A DNA stretch of 36,206 nucleotides from Caldifarciminota bacterium (GTDB lineage Bacteria; Hydrothermota; UBA3073; NMUJ01), in assembly GCA_021158725.1 (NCBI GenBank), contig JAGGUB010000042.1:1-36206 (forward strand), given 5' to 3'. Each line of letters opens with the position of its first letter. The first letter of the stretch is position 1. A model generated the notes under the pieces. The model saw only the letters and a list, made by a program, of their open reading frames with translations. It was not told the origin of the DNA and did not search any database. This document shows, one piece after another, positions 1 to 8,289 of the stretch. A program made the position numbers and the translations under genes.

Positions 1-246
1 ACCACCACCTACTTTGATGTCCCAGCCACCTTTATCTAAAACTTTTCGCTCAACACTACATTCAACCCTATCCATACGTATCCCGTAATGATCAAACTCA
101 TATACTGCAAGATTGTACTTCACATTTGTTTCGTAACTTACGAATAATCCATCACCTGCAGGGTCGAACCTCACCAAATTAGAGATCGGTATCAACAAAC
201 TCAACCCCACATTCCAGCATCCCCACATGAACAATATCAACGCCAT
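1..246 (-). CDS. Partial secreted or lipoprotein-like protein, N-terminal part only
   Basis: The frame is open from an ATG at 246 to the window edge, giving 82 residues and no stop. The N-terminus is a hydrophobic stretch of about 20 residues (MALILFMWGCWNVGLSLL) that could be a signal peptide; WGC at residues 8-10 weakly resembles a lipobox, but no basic n-region precedes it. The rest alternates polar and hydrophobic residues and looks beta-rich (VSYETNVKYNLAVYEF). The start overlaps the DUF503 gene stop by 10 bp, and an in-frame TGA lies a few codons upstream, so this start is well supported. It is the last visible gene of the trpS-infB operon, where rbfA often sits, but it is not RbfA. I do not recognise the family. 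Confidence 0.6.
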   Translation of the reverse strand, partial: MALILFMWGCWNVGLSLLIPISNLVRFDPAGDGLFVSYETNVKYNLAVYEFDHYGIRMDRVECSVERKVLDKGGWDIKVGGG

Positions 247-518
247 TCTATCCAGAAGTTGATCACCTCAACGTCTGGCTCCTTTTGTAACAACTCTCTA
301 ACGCCGTTCACGATACGTTCAACCCATTTCTGTTCACCACCCACACATGCAATACCCAACCTTGCCCTCTGCCATACGTTATCGTCGCCAATCTCTGCCA
401 CCGCTACGTTGAAACTATTACGTATTTTATCCTTGATGCGATTCATAACCCTACGTTTATCTTTAAGCGATAAACTATTCCATATATGGAGTTCAACCTC
501 ACATATACCTACTATCAT
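237..518 (-). CDS. ylxP: DUF503 (YlxP-like) protein
   Basis: This 93-residue protein matches the DUF503 pattern: MIVGICEVELHI at the start, a basic KDKRRV segment, a central FNVAVAEIGD, then WQRARLGIACVG and a C-terminal strand ending IEWR. In many bacteria DUF503/YlxP lies between infB and rbfA, and it is thought to act in ribosome or RNA metabolism; the molecular role is not settled. Here the ATG overlaps the infB stop by 4 bp (ATGA), so translation is probably coupled. No rbfA follows inside the window; the next gene is an unrelated secreted-looking protein. Family assignment is firm from the sequence pattern and the position; function is inferred from the family only. Confidence 0.88.
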   Translation of the reverse strand: MIVGICEVELHIWNSLSLKDKRRVMNRIKDKIRNSFNVAVAEIGDDNVWQRARLGIACVGGEQKWVERIVNGVRELLQKEPDVEVINFWIEWR

Positions 519-2644
519 GCAGCCAACACTTTACGCTTTTCGTAAACCTCCAAGATATCACCCTCCCTTATGGGTGCTTTGGGATCACCAAGCCCTATCC
601 CACACTCGTTACCTGCACTTATCTCGTCTTTGTCTTCCTTGTAATGTTTAAGTGAAACAATTTTACCTTCAAAAACTTTCTTTCCGTTACGCATCACACG
701 TACCAGCGCACCTCGCTTTACTTTACCTTCGAGCACCTCCACACCTGCAACCTTACCCACCTCACGTATGTTGAAGATGGCCTTGATTCTCGCTTTACCT
801 AAGGTTACCTCCTCCTCTTCCGCCACAAGTATACCAGCTATTGCTGCCTCAACCGCCTTTACCACATCGTATATCACCTTAAACGTATGTATTTCGACAT
901 TTTTCTCCCTTGCCAATGTATGTGCCTGTGGCATCACCCCCACATTAAACCCTATTATAGGGGCTTCGGAAGCTTCTGCCAGCAACACATCCGATGGGTT
1001 AACATCCCCTATACCTTTGTGGATTATCTTTATTTCTAACCGCTTTTTAGTATCTATCTTGCTCACCGCATCCGCCAGCGCCTCAAGTGTACCCGTTACG
1101 TCTGCTTTCAAGATGAGTTTCAACTCTTTTACTTTACCCTCCTGTATCCGCTGTTGTATGCTTTCGAGCGATATCCTCGACCTGATACGTTGCCATTTGC
1201 TCATCTCTTCAATCTCCTTCCTTTTCTGTGCAACCTCTCTTGCACGCCGTTCGTCACTTACCACCACAAACTTATCACCCACCAACGGTAGCTCCTCAAA
1301 CTCCGCCACCTGTGCAGGCTCACCTGGTTTACATGCTTCTTTTTTGTTACCCCACTCATCCCATAAACAGCGTACTCTACCCCATGTTGTACCTGCAACA
1401 AATACATCACCTACTTTTAGTATACCTTCGAATACCAACACAGTGGCAACTTTACCCTTACCCTTATCAATGTGTGATTCCAATATTACACCTTTAGCCT
1501 TCACATCGTAGGGAGCTTTGAGATCGAGCTCCTCTGCTACCAACACTATCGTGTCGAGCAGGTCTTCTATACCTTGACGAGTTTTCGCCGATACGTAACA
1601 CACAGGTACCTTACCACCATACGGTTCAACGTCTACCTTATTCGCATATAGTTGTGATACTACCTTATCTACATTAGCTGTAGGTAGGTCTATTTTGTTG
1701 ATAGCTACGATCATAGGTATACCGGCTTCACGAATATGGTCGATCGCCTCTATAGTTTGTGGCATGACACCATCGTCTGCTGCCACCACCAATATCGCTA
1801 TATCAGTAACCTGTGCACCACGTGCCCTCATCGCTGTGAATGCCTCATGTCCAGGTGTATCGATAAACGTTATCCCATACTTACCGTACTTGACATGATA
1901 TGCGCCTATGTGTTGTGTAATGCGACCATACTCACGAGCTGCCACATCCGTATTACGGATGGCATCCAGTAACGTCGTCTTACCATGGTCAATATGTCCA
2001 AGCACTGACACCACTGGTGGACGTGGTTTCACTTCTTTTGGTTCTTCCTCCTCTACGAGCTCCGCCTCAATGCTAACTTTCTTCACTTCATAACCCAGAT
2101 CCTGTGCCAATATCTGTGCAGTCGTAAAATCGATCCTCTGATTAACAGTAAGCGTAAGTCCAAACTCCCGTAACGCATGTGCGACAAGGTCGACGGGATT
2201 CATCCCCAAAGTTTCAGCCAGCTCCTTCACCGAGATAACTTCTGGTATACCTATAACTTTTTGTTCCTTCTCCTTCTCCTTCTCTCTCTTCTCATATTCG
2301 GGACGCCTCTTCTTGTGGCGTTTGAACGGTTTGGACTCGATCCTTGCCCACGTTTGCCGTATTTCACGTTCCGCTTCGTCACGTGATGGCTCCTCCTTAT
2401 ACTCTTCGTATGGTAACAATGTACGTGGTTTGTGGAATTTGCGTTTCTTACGTTCCTCTATTTTGTAACGATATCGCTCCTGGTCTAATCTCTTGCGACA
2501 GGCTTCAATCCATTCCGGTGGCACCACACTACGGGAGCCGCCCTTCACTTCGTAACCAAGTTCAGCCAACAGCTTACGTAGCGCACCGGTTGACAAGTGT
2601 AACTCTTTTGCCACCTCAAACAGCGGTTTACCACCGTTACTCAC
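515..2644 (-). CDS. infB: Translation initiation factor IF-2
   Basis: IF-2 is the GTPase that brings initiator fMet-tRNA to the 30S subunit and promotes 50S joining. The 709 residues show an N-terminal IF2_N-like helical domain (1-55), a charged linker, a second IF2_N domain (about 130-188), the G domain (about 208-375) and beta-barrel/C-terminal domains. G motifs are visible: GHIDHGKT at 216-223 (Ile where Val is usual), DTPGH at 262-266 and NKID at 316-319. The start is GTG at 2644, preceded by AAGGGGG, and overlaps the nusA stop by 8 bp. It is in the standard rimP-nusA-infB order. The C-terminus ends VLAA, close to the usual IF-2 ending (T/I/L)A. Length is at the short end for the family because the linker is short. 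Confidence 0.97.
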   Translation of the reverse strand: MSNGGKPLFEVAKELHLSTGALRKLLAELGYEVKGGSRSVVPPEWIEACRKRLDQERYRYKIEERKKRKFHKPRTLLPYEEYKEEPSRDEAEREIRQTWARIESKPFKRHKKRRPEYEKREKEKEKEQKVIGIPEVISVKELAETLGMNPVDLVAHALREFGLTLTVNQRIDFTTAQILAQDLGYEVKKVSIEAELVEEEEPKEVKPRPPVVSVLGHIDHGKTTLLDAIRNTDVAAREYGRITQHIGAYHVKYGKYGITFIDTPGHEAFTAMRARGAQVTDIAILVVAADDGVMPQTIEAIDHIREAGIPMIVAINKIDLPTANVDKVVSQLYANKVDVEPYGGKVPVCYVSAKTRQGIEDLLDTIVLVAEELDLKAPYDVKAKGVILESHIDKGKGKVATVLVFEGILKVGDVFVAGTTWGRVRCLWDEWGNKKEACKPGEPAQVAEFEELPLVGDKFVVVSDERRAREVAQKRKEIEEMSKWQRIRSRISLESIQQRIQEGKVKELKLILKADVTGTLEALADAVSKIDTKKRLEIKIIHKGIGDVNPSDVLLAEASEAPIIGFNVGVMPQAHTLAREKNVEIHTFKVIYDVVKAVEAAIAGILVAEEEEVTLGKARIKAIFNIREVGKVAGVEVLEGKVKRGALVRVMRNGKKVFEGKIVSLKHYKEDKDEISAGNECGIGLGDPKAPIREGDILEVYEKRKVLAA

Positions 2645-3881
2645 CTGGTACCCCCTTAAGCTTTAGCTGACGTACTTCGTTCTCGATCTTCTCCGCTATG
2701 GTGAATATAAATTTCAACTCCTCATCAGTAAACTCACCCATCTCACGTAGGTCATCTTCATTCCTTAATATAGCTCTTGCCGTGAATAGGTTATGTTTTA
2801 CCAACCGTTCCTTTATGTCATCCGTAAATTCGGCTATATTAAGTACACTCTCACGTTCGTATTCTTCTGGGCTAAATATGTCGATATCATAATCCACGAG
2901 CCTCGATGCAAGGTACGCATTCTGTCCATTCTTACCTATGGCTTTGGGTAGATCTTCAGGTTCTATCACCACAGTGATCTCTTTCCTTTCGTTATCCACC
3001 TTCTGTGTGATAATACGTGCACCCGACAATGCACGTGAGACGAGCACCACCAACTCATCACTCCACTGTAGCACATCTATTTTCTCGCCCTGCAACTCCT
3101 TCACTATTGGTTTGATTCGCCACCCCTTATTACCCACACATGCACCTACGGGGTCGACTTTTGGATCGTTAGAAGCTACTGCAACCTTAGCTCGTTTGCC
3201 AGGTATGCGGGCGATAGCTTTTATCTCTACCACACCATCTGCGATTTCGGGGATCTCAAACTCCATCAACCGTTTGAGGAAACTCGGATGTGTACGTGAC
3301 AGTATGATGTTGTCCTTCTCATCTACCCTCAACACCACCGCTCTTATGTTGCCACCTTGACGGAAATAGCCATGTTCACCTGGTATCTCCTCACTCACAG
3401 GTAATATTGCTTCAGCATCCCCTAAATTAACGAGTATATTGTAACGATCAATCTTCTGAACCGTACCGGCAACCAATGTACCTACTTTCTTACGGTACTC
3501 CTCTGCTATCCTGTGACGTTCTTCTCTTTCTATGCGTTCCAACAGCAGCTGTTTTGCAACAATGACAACACTTCTGGGGAAATCCTCGGGTGCCAACGAT
3601 ATTTGGATAGTGTCACCTACTTTCGCATCTGGATTATATTTACGTGCCTGCCTTAAGGTGATCTCACCGGGCTCTTTGGGCCTATGTACTACCTTTTGTG
3701 TTACAACTATCCGTATATCACCTGTAGTCTCTGATACCCTAATTTGTATATCACCTGTAAGGTCCATCTTCTTGGATATCGCTTCTTTTAAGGATTCCTC
3801 AAAGATTTCACGTACCAGCTCCCAAGGTAGCTGCCGTTCGTCCGCTATATCTCTGATAGCTTGTGTTAATGCTCTCGACAT
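2637..3881 (-). CDS. nusA: Transcription termination/antitermination factor NusA
   Basis: NusA binds RNA polymerase and nascent RNA and modulates pausing, termination and antitermination. The 414-residue protein has an N-terminal RNAP-binding domain (1-130), an S1 domain (about 135-200, VGTLVAGTVQKIDRYNILVNLG), tandem KH domains (about 230-345, with DPVGACVGNKGWRI and a later GKNGQN loop) and one C-terminal helix-hairpin-helix-like segment (about 350-410). There is no long double acidic-repeat tail as in E. coli, which is usual outside Proteobacteria. ATG at 3881 is chosen over a TTG at 3884: the Shine-Dalgarno AGGAGG is encoded by the last Arg codons of rimP, and the ATG overlaps the rimP TGA. 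Confidence 0.96.
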   Translation of the reverse strand: MSRALTQAIRDIADERQLPWELVREIFEESLKEAISKKMDLTGDIQIRVSETTGDIRIVVTQKVVHRPKEPGEITLRQARKYNPDAKVGDTIQISLAPEDFPRSVVIVAKQLLLERIEREERHRIAEEYRKKVGTLVAGTVQKIDRYNILVNLGDAEAILPVSEEIPGEHGYFRQGGNIRAVVLRVDEKDNIILSRTHPSFLKRLMEFEIPEIADGVVEIKAIARIPGKRAKVAVASNDPKVDPVGACVGNKGWRIKPIVKELQGEKIDVLQWSDELVVLVSRALSGARIITQKVDNERKEITVVIEPEDLPKAIGKNGQNAYLASRLVDYDIDIFSPEEYERESVLNIAEFTDDIKERLVKHNLFTARAILRNEDDLREMGEFTDEELKFIFTIAEKIENEVRQLKLKGVPGE

Positions 3882-4153
3882 CAATACCTCCTTTTGCGGC
3901 CACCTGGCGAGGATACTTCCAGCGTGTAGTTACCTATGCTGTTGTCCATATCGAGATATTTCTTAAGCTCACGACTTACATATACACATTGATCTAATGT
4001 TATGCGGTTGGGTGTATCCACAAACACTCGAATATAAGCGTTATTTACAGTACCATGGGCTTCAATATCTACGAGGAATATATCGGTATCCTCGATGACA
4101 CGTTCCACAAGTGAACGCACCTTAGCGATAACTTCTGACTTATTGAGTCGCAT
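3881..4153 (-). CDS. rimP: Ribosome maturation factor RimP, N-terminal domain only
   Basis: RimP assists 30S maturation. This 90-residue protein carries only the N-terminal alpha/beta domain: helix KVRSLVERVIEDT, strand FLVDIEAHG, strand AYIRVFVDTP, helix TLDQCVYVSRELKKYLD, and the closing LEVSSPG. RimP is normally about 150 residues, with a C-terminal SH3-like domain after SSPG. Here the frame ends six residues later (GRKRRY, then TGA) and nusA starts at once; the AGG AGG codons for the final Arg pair form the nusA ribosome binding site. No remnant of the second domain fits between rimP and nusA, so this is a clean loss rather than a frameshift. It overlaps proS by 14 bp. Confidence 0.85.
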   Translation of the reverse strand: MRLNKSEVIAKVRSLVERVIEDTDIFLVDIEAHGTVNNAYIRVFVDTPNRITLDQCVYVSRELKKYLDMDNSIGNYTLEVSSPGGRKRRY

Positions 4154-5855
4154 CTTGCATCTCCTTTATGATATTCAATACCTTATCTACACACATCGTG
4201 TGCTTAACTTTTATCCGCTCATTTGTGGCTCGTATTTTGATTTCTACCATCCCATCCCTCCACACTTTCTCACCCAATATTAAAATAACTGGAATACCGA
4301 TTAAGTCACCATCTTTAAGTTTAACACCCGCACTCGTACTGCGGTCATCATAAAGTACTTCAATGTCTCTTTCCATCAACTCTTTATATAAATTATTGGC
4401 TGCCTGTACGAGGTCGCAATTCTCCGGGTTAAGGGTTGTAACGAGTACCTGAAAAGGTGCCACACTTATCGGCCATACAATGCCATGCTCGTCGTGATGT
4501 GTTTCAATGATCGCCATCATCGATCGTTCCACCCCTATACCATAACTACCCATAAGTATAGGCTTCTTTTTGCCATCACGGTCGAGGAAGGTTGCCCCCA
4601 TAGCTTCTGAATATTTTGTACCCAACCTAAATATGTGGCCAACCTCAATAGCGGGTTCGATTATAAGCTTGTCACCACATTGTGGGCATCTATCGCCAGG
4701 CGCTACCCTCGCAATATCCATGTATTCATTTACCTTGATGTCACGCTCAATGTTCACCCCTTCGTAATGGTAAAGGTCCTCATTTGCCCCTGTTATTAAC
4801 CCCTTTCTACCCTTTAAACTTATATCTGCATACACTGGGATATCTGTACCTATGGGGCTTATATAACCGATGGAGGCACCCATCCACTCCTTCACTTCAT
4901 CCGGTGTTGCGGGCCGCAAATTACCCAACTTCGATATCTTAGCTTCACTCACATCGTGTGCACCATCCACCAACAGAAATACTGGTTGTTCACCACTATC
5001 TGTTTGCTTCACGTATAGCAAGGATTTAAGTAACTGCTGTGGAGCAGTGTTGAAGAACTGCGATATCTCTTCGACCGACCCTCCCACCGGTGTGTAGACC
5101 CTACGTAGAGGTTTATCCTCAAACTCCACTTTCGGTGGTACACCACGTGCTATTTCGTAATTTGCCTTATAACTACAATTACCACAGTACACGATCGTAT
5201 CTTCACCTACAGGTGAGGGTACCATAAACTCCTCAGTCTCTGACCCACCCATTATGCCACCTGATGCACTGACTATCTTGAATTCTAACCCCAATCTTGT
5301 GAATATCCTAATGTAAGCATCACGATGTAGGTTATAACTACGTTGCCATCCCTCAACGGTAGCATCTAAGCTATATGAATCCTTCATTATGAACTCACGT
5401 GCCCTCATAACACCACCTCTTGGACGTGGTTCATCACGAAATTTCACCTGTATTTGGTACCATATCTGTGGTAGATCGCGATACGAACGTATCTCACGTC
5501 TTGCAATATCGGTTATGATCTCTTCATGTGTGGGTGCAAGTGCATAATCTTTATCTTTGCGATCCCTTACACGGAACATCTCCTTACCATATTCATACCA
5601 TCTGCCAGTTTCTCGCCATATTTCAGCTGGTGTTAACGCTGGCAAGAGTAGCTCCTGGCCACCGATACGATTCATCTCTTCACGTATGATTTGCATAATT
5701 TTGCATAGCACACGCCACCCCAATGGCAAGTATGAATAAATACCACTTGCCACCATCCGTATGAGGCCAGCCCTTATCGCAAGCGTATGGCTTGGTATCT
5801 CAGCCTCACGAGGTTTCTCTTTTAACGTAGGGATAAATAAATTACTCCAGCGCAT
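4140..5855 (-). CDS. proS: Prolyl-tRNA synthetase (bacterial type with editing domain)
   Basis: ProRS charges tRNA-Pro with proline in the cytoplasm. The 571-residue length is that of the bacterial form with the inserted editing (INS) domain, visible at about residues 230-400 (VFLLVDGAHDVSEAKISKL and YADISLKGRKGLITGANED). Class II signatures are clear: motif 2 in RDEPRPRGG...EFIMKDSYSLD and motif 3 in GSYGIGVERSMMAI. The C-terminal anticodon-binding domain follows (VLVTTLNPEN onward). ATG at 5855 is preferred over the adjacent TTG at 5858, with AAAGGTAAG just upstream. It overlaps rimP by 14 bp and lies 36 bp after the membrane-protein gene, so it is in one transcription unit with trpS. Confidence 0.96.
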   Translation of the reverse strand: MRWSNLFIPTLKEKPREAEIPSHTLAIRAGLIRMVASGIYSYLPLGWRVLCKIMQIIREEMNRIGGQELLLPALTPAEIWRETGRWYEYGKEMFRVRDRKDKDYALAPTHEEIITDIARREIRSYRDLPQIWYQIQVKFRDEPRPRGGVMRAREFIMKDSYSLDATVEGWQRSYNLHRDAYIRIFTRLGLEFKIVSASGGIMGGSETEEFMVPSPVGEDTIVYCGNCSYKANYEIARGVPPKVEFEDKPLRRVYTPVGGSVEEISQFFNTAPQQLLKSLLYVKQTDSGEQPVFLLVDGAHDVSEAKISKLGNLRPATPDEVKEWMGASIGYISPIGTDIPVYADISLKGRKGLITGANEDLYHYEGVNIERDIKVNEYMDIARVAPGDRCPQCGDKLIIEPAIEVGHIFRLGTKYSEAMGATFLDRDGKKKPILMGSYGIGVERSMMAIIETHHDEHGIVWPISVAPFQVLVTTLNPENCDLVQAANNLYKELMERDIEVLYDDRSTSAGVKLKDGDLIGIPVILILGEKVWRDGMVEIKIRATNERIKVKHTMCVDKVLNIIKEMQDATQ

Positions 5856-5891
5856 CAACTTACCTTTGGTTATAATGTATAGCTACCACTA

Positions 5892-7103
5892 TTATGTTTC
5901 GCCCTCCTCTTTTGTGGATTCTTCGGGTTTCTCCTTCTCTTCGGACGGTTTCTCTTCTCTTGTTTCGGTGGCTTCAACTTTTTCGGGTGTTTCCTCTTTC
6001 TTCTCTTCTTCCTCTTTTTCACGTTCTTTCTCTTCCTCTTCAATCTCTTTCAGTAGATCCCTATCATCTTTGTACTTCACGAGTACCGCATAAATGAGTG
6101 ATTGTCCTACTGCCCATATTGCTATTCCGTACCCAAGTACCATGAATATTATAAAGTACAGAGCAAGCCCCACACAGAAGCTACTCACAAGTTGTGCCCA
6201 GTTTACAGGTACCCACTCTGGTCCGTGTATGAGTGTGGGTGCTATCCTTGCAGTAAGTGCTTCAACCCACGTTATCGGTGGTACAGGCGATAGATACCAT
6301 AACCCATTGTTCCATACATTTTTCCACCAGCTGTGACCCCATACACTTAACACCCAGTTTGCAAGTAATAACCCCTTCTTTGTGAGCCACCCAAATATCC
6401 ACACACCTGCGAACGTACAGAATGCGATGAAGATCTCCCATAACACAAGCCGCCACGTCTGCTCATTTAATGTGCTGAAATTTTCAAACAACACATCAAA
6501 CACATCCTTTTCTACACCTGCTGCGATGGAAGGTGACAACAGAAATGATACAAAGAACACAATAATAAGGTATATCACAAACAGCGCCGCCAATGCTATA
6601 AGTATGAAAAGCAACCCGATAACAATCGGCCCCACATAGGGTATTCTACCAAATAGCCCCAACAGACATCCAATAAGTATAAATACACCTATGAAAATTG
6701 CCAATGTGATAGGTGCAAGTATGTTTGCCTTCGCTTTCTTTAGGGCGTACCTCAGTGCATCCATCACCTCATAGAACTCATTACCTCGTAGCTCTTCATA
6801 CGTTACCTTTGAGATCGCTGATATCGATAACATCTGTATAAAAACGAAGAGCGCCACACCGATACCCCAGATAGTCCAACTATACCAAGGGAAATGTGTC
6901 ACCCCAGGCACAGGTACTGGTATGTATCGATACGTACGCCATACCTCTTTTACCGTCCATTCAGGTAATATCGAATATGCCACATAGGTGAGCACCGAAT
7001 AGACGATGACGCCAATAAGTAACCCAAGGAATGCTATCCAGATCTTTTTCGCTGAAAACGCAATCCTTGGTGCCCTCACCACCTGTGCAAAACTGTACAC
7101 CAT
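5892..7103 (-). CDS. Uncharacterised polytopic membrane protein with Glu/Lys-rich tail
   Basis: The 403 residues hold about six to seven hydrophobic segments: near 20-45 (WIAFLGLLIGVIVYSVLTYV), 78-97, 130-150, 155-185, 215-240 and 310-340, separated by Trp-rich loops. The last 60 residues are almost purely Glu/Lys with some Pro/Thr, likely a cytosolic disordered tail. A motif TYEELRGNEFYEVMDALRYA sits in a cytoplasmic-looking loop between membrane segments. I cannot name the family. The gene is between trpS and proS with 12 bp and 36 bp spacings and a good AAAAGGGGG upstream of its ATG, so it is co-transcribed with translation genes. It may be a lineage-specific envelope or membrane-organising protein, but this is speculation. 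Confidence 0.85.
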   Translation of the reverse strand: MVYSFAQVVRAPRIAFSAKKIWIAFLGLLIGVIVYSVLTYVAYSILPEWTVKEVWRTYRYIPVPVPGVTHFPWYSWTIWGIGVALFVFIQMLSISAISKVTYEELRGNEFYEVMDALRYALKKAKANILAPITLAIFIGVFILIGCLLGLFGRIPYVGPIVIGLLFILIALAALFVIYLIIVFFVSFLLSPSIAAGVEKDVFDVLFENFSTLNEQTWRLVLWEIFIAFCTFAGVWIFGWLTKKGLLLANWVLSVWGHSWWKNVWNNGLWYLSPVPPITWVEALTARIAPTLIHGPEWVPVNWAQLVSSFCVGLALYFIIFMVLGYGIAIWAVGQSLIYAVLVKYKDDRDLLKEIEEEEKEREKEEEEKKEETPEKVEATETREEKPSEEKEKPEESTKEEGET

Positions 7104-7115
7104 TATGCCCCCTTT

Positions 7116-8087
7116 TTATTTTAAATGCATCCTTTCTTTAACTTCCTCCAATGTGGCCTGCGCTACTTTACGTGCCTTCCTCGAGCCCTCTACCAGTATC
7201 TCTTTCGTCTTCTCTAAGGTAAAGTTCTGAAGTTTTTCCCTAACAGGTGTGAAGAACTCGTATATAGCATGTGCACAACGTTTTTTGCATTCAACACAAC
7301 CTAATTTTCCACTCCTACAATCAGTTTCTATTTGAGCAATCTCATCTTTATTAACCAAATTATGGTATGCGAAGACTACACAGCCTTCAGGATGACCGGG
7401 GTCACCCAGCCTTATCTTCTTGGGATCAGTGAATGCTTGGTATACTTTCTTTTCTATATCTTCGTAAGTATCTCGTATGAAGATGGCATTTTGAAGCGAT
7501 TTCGACATCTTACGTCCATCAATACCTGGCACCTTAGGATGTTGTGAAAGTATGGGTTCAGGTACTGGGAACGTCTCACCATACAGGTGGTTGAAACGTT
7601 TCGCAATCTCACGTGCCAGCTCGATATGTGGTAACTGGTCTTGTCCAACGGGTACGCATTTTGCTTTGTAAATCAATATGTCTGCAGCCTGTAGAACCGG
7701 ATATCCTAACAATCCATAGGTTACATTACCCTGTAGGTTCATATCGCGTATCATCTCCTTGACCGTAGGGTTACGTTCGAGCCACGGCACGGGGACCAAC
7801 ATCGACAACAGTACATGTAACTCAGCATGCTCCGGTACTAACGATTGTATGAAAATGGTCGCCTTATCAGGTGACAACCCAGCCGCTAACCAATCCCTTG
7901 CCATTTCCAATTTATAATCCGGTAGTTCATCCGTATGTTGGTAATACGTGGTAAGTGCATGGTAATCGGCAACCTCAAAGTAACAATCATATTCGGACTG
8001 TAACTTTATCCAATTCACCAAACTGCCAAAATAATTACCCAAATGTATCATACCTGTGGGTCGATAACCACTGAGAATTCGCTCCAT
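7116..8087 (-). CDS. trpS: Tryptophanyl-tRNA synthetase with candidate Fe-S cysteine motif
   Basis: TrpRS charges tRNA-Trp. The 323 residues contain the class I HIGH-type motif as PTGMIHLGN (10-18) and KMSKS at 193-197. Cysteines C236, C257, C264 and C267 form C-x20-C-x6-C-x2-C, with C271 behind them; this closely resembles the [4Fe-4S] motif (C-x22-C-x6-C-x2-C) known from Thermotoga maritima TrpRS. The ATG at 8087 is the first gene of the leftward operon. A TTGACA/TATTTT promoter ends only six bases before the ATG, so the mRNA is probably leaderless or nearly so, although AAGG sits directly against the start. Identity is firm; metal content is inferred from spacing. Confidence 0.97.
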   Translation of the reverse strand: MERILSGYRPTGMIHLGNYFGSLVNWIKLQSEYDCYFEVADYHALTTYYQHTDELPDYKLEMARDWLAAGLSPDKATIFIQSLVPEHAELHVLLSMLVPVPWLERNPTVKEMIRDMNLQGNVTYGLLGYPVLQAADILIYKAKCVPVGQDQLPHIELAREIAKRFNHLYGETFPVPEPILSQHPKVPGIDGRKMSKSLQNAIFIRDTYEDIEKKVYQAFTDPKKIRLGDPGHPEGCVVFAYHNLVNKDEIAQIETDCRSGKLGCVECKKRCAHAIYEFFTPVREKLQNFTLEKTKEILVEGSRKARKVAQATLEEVKERMHLK

Positions 8088-8093
8088 CCTTCA

Positions 8094-8121
8094 AAAATAA
8101 GGATACACATACCATTGTCAA
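8094..8121 (-). promoter_or_regulatory. Promoter of the trpS-infB operon
   Basis: On the minus strand a perfect -35 TTGACA (8121-8116) is followed after 16 bp by TATTTT (8099-8094). The expected start of transcription falls at about 8087, the A of the trpS ATG, predicting a leaderless transcript. The -35 is inside an inverted repeat, TACCATT-6-AATGGTA (8110-8129), which could be an operator. Confidence 0.55.
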
Positions 8122-8129
8122 GAATGGTA
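8110..8129. repeat. Inverted repeat over the trpS -35 box
   Basis: Two perfect 7-bp arms, TACCATT (8110-8116) and AATGGTA (8123-8129), flank a 6-bp centre. The repeat covers the trpS -35 hexamer on the minus strand and lies about 22 bp upstream of the tuf -35. It could be a repressor or activator site for one or both promoters. A chance palindrome cannot be excluded. Confidence 0.4.
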
Positions 8130-8151
8130 GCATAAGGATGGAATTCAGGTA

Positions 8152-8179
8152 TTGACAAAAAGGATTGTATCGCTATTTT
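8152..8179 (+). promoter_or_regulatory. Promoter of tuf and the ribosomal superoperon
   Basis: A perfect TTGACA at 8152-8157 is followed after 16 bp by TATTTT at 8174-8179, the same hexamers and spacing as the divergent trpS promoter. Transcription would start near 8186, leaving a leader of about 105 nt before tuf, unlike the near-zero leader of trpS. No other promoter-like gap occurs before 26071, so this may drive the whole superoperon. Confidence 0.55.
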
Positions 8180-8232
8180 AGATAGGAATTTACGTTTATT
8201 GATTGAAAATCTTTAAAAATTGTAAGTTAAGC

Positions 8233-8289
8233 ATGATGAGAATGAAGCACAAGGATATATTTTTAATTGAGGAGATGGGTAGGAGGTGA
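8233..8289 (+). CDS. Possible 18-codon leader ORF upstream of tuf
   Basis: An ATG at 8233 opens an 18-codon frame (MMRMKHKDIFLIEEMGRR) that stops at TGA 8287-8289, one base before the tuf ATG. Its last two sense codons, AGG AGG, are the tuf Shine-Dalgarno. A ribosome finishing this ORF would sit on the tuf start, which could couple or modulate tuf translation. Only a weak ribosome binding site precedes 8233, so it may be a chance frame in an A/T-rich leader. Confidence 0.25.
   Translation: MMRMKHKDIFLIEEMGRR

Noticed and set aside
515..526. IF-2 ending in VLAA, similar to an ssrA degron
   Set aside because: IF-2 proteins normally end in a related (T/I/L)A pattern, so the likeness is probably chance.
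768..1511. A 247-codon frame on the plus strand within infB
   Set aside because: It is antisense to the clearly conserved IF-2 gene and its product is Ser/Thr/Ala-rich without domains, typical of a shadow frame.
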